DNA from: G963556115 sp963666605
Lineage (GTDB): Bacteria > Planctomycetota > SZUA-567
NCBI GenBank assembly: GCA_965140405.1
Contig: OZ223208.1
Coordinates: 3,038,001-3,102,000, forward strand
DNA length: 64,000 nt
Direction of reading: 5' to 3'
Shown: piece by piece, positions 61,947-64,000 of the stretch
How positions within the stretch are numbered: the first letter of the stretch is position 1
How the letters are laid out: each line of letters starts with the position of its first letter
Position numbers and translations under genes: made by a program
Notes under the pieces: generated by a model
Seen by the model: only the letters and a program-made list of their open reading frames with translations
What the model was told of the DNA's origin: nothing
Databases searched by the model: none

Positions 61947-63125
61947 CTAGAGACCTGCTATCACCTTATCAATTATATCAAACCCTCTACTTAATTCCTC
62001 TTCACAGATATTGAACGCAGGCAGCATCCTTAGGACGCTTCCGTGGGTACAGTTTATCAATAAACCTTCTTCGCGGCACTTATCAACGATGCCTGCACCT
62101 TCAATTTCAAGATCAATACCTATCATAAAGCCAATGCGACGAGCATCCTTCACTATTCCACTATTACTAGCAAGCTTGGCTGTTCTTTCGCCGATATATT
62201 CACTAAGGGTTTTAACATTCTGAAGAAGACCTTCTTCTTCTATCACCTCTATAGCTCTTATTCCAGCAGCACACCCAATAGAGTTACCACCGAAAGTACT
62301 TGCGTGAGTTCCTGGGATTAAGCTGGCTCCAACATCTGGCTTTGCCATAATCACTCCCATAGGCATACCACCAGCAATTGCTTTTGCCGATGTGAGAATA
62401 TCAGGTTGAACACCAAAATACTGGTAACCAAACCACTCCCCCAGACGAGCAGGCGTAGTCTGAACTTCATCAAATATCAGTAGGATTCCCTTTTCGTCAC
62501 ATATCTTACGAAGGCCGAGAAGAAACTCTTTAGTAGCAGGAAAAGCACCATTCTCCCCCTGTACAGGCTCAAGCATAATTGCGCATGTCTCATCATCAAT
62601 AAGAGCTTTGACACTTTCAAGATCATTAAATTTAGCATGACTAAAACCTGGAACCGTCGGCTCGAAACCAGCCCGATATGCAGGCTGTCCTGTAGCAGAG
62701 ATTGCTCCAAAGGTTCTGCCATGAAAAGCCCCTTCCATTGTTATAATCTTATACTTTGGTTGGCAATGAAGACGTGCAAGCTTGATTGCCCCTTCAGCAG
62801 CTTCAGCTCCAGAACTACAGAAGAAACACTTCTGACCTGATGCTCTAGTAGAGAGCATCTCAGCAAACTTACCCTGCTCTTCAATATAGAAGTTGTTGGC
62901 AACATGTATCAACTTCTTCGCTTGCTTAGCTACAGTCTCAGCTATCGCAGGGTGGCAGTGCCCAAGCCCAGCCACTCCCCAACCAGGAAAGAGATCCAGA
63001 TACTCTTTACCAGTTGCATCCCAGACCTTACTTCCTTGCCCCTTAACTATAGTCACAGGTAGACGGTTGTAATTTGCCATTACATACTTACCAAACTGCT
63101 CCTCAATCTCACTATGGGTCTTCAC
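61947..63125 (-). CDS. argD: Acetylornithine aminotransferase
   Basis: The 392-residue class III PLP aminotransferase has FCSSGAEAAEGAIKLAR, the EPVQGENG motif near residue 188, FDEVQTTPARLG near residue 220 and a PLP lysine in LTSAKAIAGGMPMG near residue 246. It makes N-acetylornithine for arginine, possibly also succinyl-diaminopimelate. The start is GTG at 63123-63125 after AAGGAG. It lies between argB and argF. Confidence 0.93.
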   Translation of the reverse strand: MKTHSEIEEQFGKYVMANYNRLPVTIVKGQGSKVWDATGKEYLDLFPGWGVAGLGHCHPAIAETVAKQAKKLIHVANNFYIEEQGKFAEMLSTRASGQKCFFCSSGAEAAEGAIKLARLHCQPKYKIITMEGAFHGRTFGAISATGQPAYRAGFEPTVPGFSHAKFNDLESVKALIDDETCAIMLEPVQGENGAFPATKEFLLGLRKICDEKGILLIFDEVQTTPARLGEWFGYQYFGVQPDILTSAKAIAGGMPMGVIMAKPDVGASLIPGTHASTFGGNSIGCAAGIRAIEVIEEEGLLQNVKTLSEYIGERTAKLASNSGIVKDARRIGFMIGIDLEIEGAGIVDKCREEGLLINCTHGSVLRMLPAFNICEEELSRGFDIIDKVIAGL

Positions 63126-63206
63126 CGGATCTATCTCCTTCGTTACGCTTTATTTTATCATGTATCAGAGCAGCCATACCTCACTGCTCAAGTACTCTTT
63201 GTCAAA

Positions 63207-64000
63207 TTACAAAACTATCTCAGTACCAACACCTTTAGGTGTAAACATCTCAAGCAACAATGCATGTGGCTGACTACCAGAGACAATATGCACTTTACTC
63301 ACGCCGTTGTCCAAAGCATGTATAGCCGCCTGAGTCTTCGGAATCATCCCCTCAGCAATCTTCCCCTCAGCGGTCATCTTCTCAATAAGCTTTGCATCAG
63401 CATGAGATATCAAAGTACTAATATCATCTTTATCATCGAGAATACCGACAGTATCCATAAAAAACACTAGTTTATTTGCTTTTAGCTCACTAGCAATGAG
63501 TGCACTTGCAGTATCACCGTTGATATTATATATGGTATCTTTATCATCTCCAAGCCCTTGAGCAATAGGAGCAATAAACGGCACACCACCACGCTCATGA
63601 ATCTGGTAAACAAGTGAAGAATCAATAGCCACTGGATTTCCCACAAAACCAAGATCAACATCAGGAAACTCAGGTAGAGACTTCTTTAATGCTTTGATTA
63701 GGACATAACCACGACCATTAAGAGGCTCTGCTTTACCGCCCACCTCCTCCATGAGGTCAACAAGGTGTGAATTAACTTCATCGCCTAGTACTTTTCGCAC
63801 AATATTAATTGTTTCACTACAGGTAACCCTCTGCCCATGCACAAACTTAGCTTCAATTCCAGATTCTGCCATCGCTCTAGTAATTGATTTTCCACCACCA
63901 TGTACCACTACAGGCTTGAGTCCAACAGTATGCATAAAGTCGATATCAATAAATATTTTTTTAAGAACTTCATCATCCTCTTGCGCACTTCCGCCAAGCT
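63207..64000 (-). CDS. argB: Acetylglutamate kinase (5' end outside the window)
   Basis: The reading frame is open to the window edge, so the N-terminus is missing. The upstream codons read LGGSAQEDDEVLKKIF, the phosphate-binding KxGGSA part of the amino-acid kinase fold, so the gene does not start at the internal ATG near 63935. It continues with PVVVHGGGKSI, the acetylglutamate-site GQRVT, NINGDTASALIASEL and a final DGMIPK-like segment reading AEGMIPKTQAAI. It phosphorylates N-acetylglutamate in arginine synthesis and leads the argB-argD-argF block. Confidence 0.95.
   Translation of the reverse strand, partial: LGGSAQEDDEVLKKIFIDIDFMHTVGLKPVVVHGGGKSITRAMAESGIEAKFVHGQRVTCSETINIVRKVLGDEVNSHLVDLMEEVGGKAEPLNGRGYVLIKALKKSLPEFPDVDLGFVGNPVAIDSSLVYQIHERGGVPFIAPIAQGLGDDKDTIYNINGDTASALIASELKANKLVFFMDTVGILDDKDDISTLISHADAKLIEKMTAEGKIAEGMIPKTQAAIHALDNGVSKVHIVSGSQPHALLLEMFTPKGVGTEIVL

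Overview
The window is an AT-rich stretch (roughly 40% GC by eye) of a bacterial chromosome. It carries ordinary housekeeping and metabolic genes in short operons, mostly on the minus strand, separated by clear intrinsic terminators. Lipoprotein signal peptides, an OmpA-like lipoprotein, periplasmic binding proteins and a chemoreceptor point to a Gram-negative-type (diderm), motile or surface-sensing cell. Two [FeFe] hydrogenases and several ferredoxin-type proteins point to a fermentative anaerobe. The gene mix would suit the PVC group (for example Lentisphaerota) or a similar anaerobic phylum, but this is only a weak inference. I found no rRNA, tRNA, CRISPR array, phage or insertion sequence.

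Layout. 1-355: end of a zinc-type dehydrogenase. 448-6137 (minus): ribose-type operon rbsB-rbsA-rbsC-rbsK-lacI, with a repeated palindrome upstream. 6602-10987 (minus): queE, rpmB, then pepP-accB-accC. 11200-18788: EF-hand protein, DUF1015 protein, phospholipase-D lipoprotein, PP-loop ATPase, HDOD protein and tyrS. 18935-22445 (plus): DUF2344 protein and an RNase G with a long histone-like N-terminal extension. 22544-26285: TPR/transglutaminase protein broken by a frameshift. 26367-31369 (minus): five-gene hydrogenase operon pairing a sensory HydS-type hydrogenase, a PP2C/SpoIIE phosphatase, two thioredoxin-fold [2Fe-2S] proteins and a catalytic hydrogenase. 31722-34095 (plus): polar amino-acid ABC transporter. 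34152-36080 (minus): MATE pump with a MarR repressor. 36457-41121 (plus): OmpA lipoprotein, two-domain methyltransferase-like protein, groES-groEL. 41211-46946: EamA transporter, hybrid sensor kinase broken by two frameshifts, RlmL-like methyltransferase. 47040-51218 (minus): glycine cleavage genes gcvT, gcvH, gcvPA plus a ferredoxin-nitroreductase. 51560-58289 (minus): unknown 98-residue protein, 36-residue basic protein, thioredoxin-like lipoprotein, chemoreceptor, lepA. 58507-64000 (minus): argB-argD-argF-rph-rdgB-ROK kinase.

How genes work together. The rbs block would import and phosphorylate a pentose under its own LacI-type regulator. AccB and AccC supply the biotin half of acetyl-CoA carboxylase. 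In the hydrogenase operon the sensory subunit probably reads H2 or redox state and passes it to the phosphatase, while the second hydrogenase makes or consumes H2. ArgB, ArgD and ArgF are consecutive parts of arginine synthesis.

Most notable: the histone-like tail on RNase G; the sensory hydrogenase-phosphatase operon with a promoter lying between inverted repeats; an unrecognised 36-residue basic protein with a strong ribosome site and its own terminator; a tyrosyl-tRNA synthetase whose HIGH motif reads QIGN; an RlmL-like enzyme with NPEY instead of NPPY; and three single-base frameshifts in two large genes, two of which fall in homopolymers and may be sequence errors.
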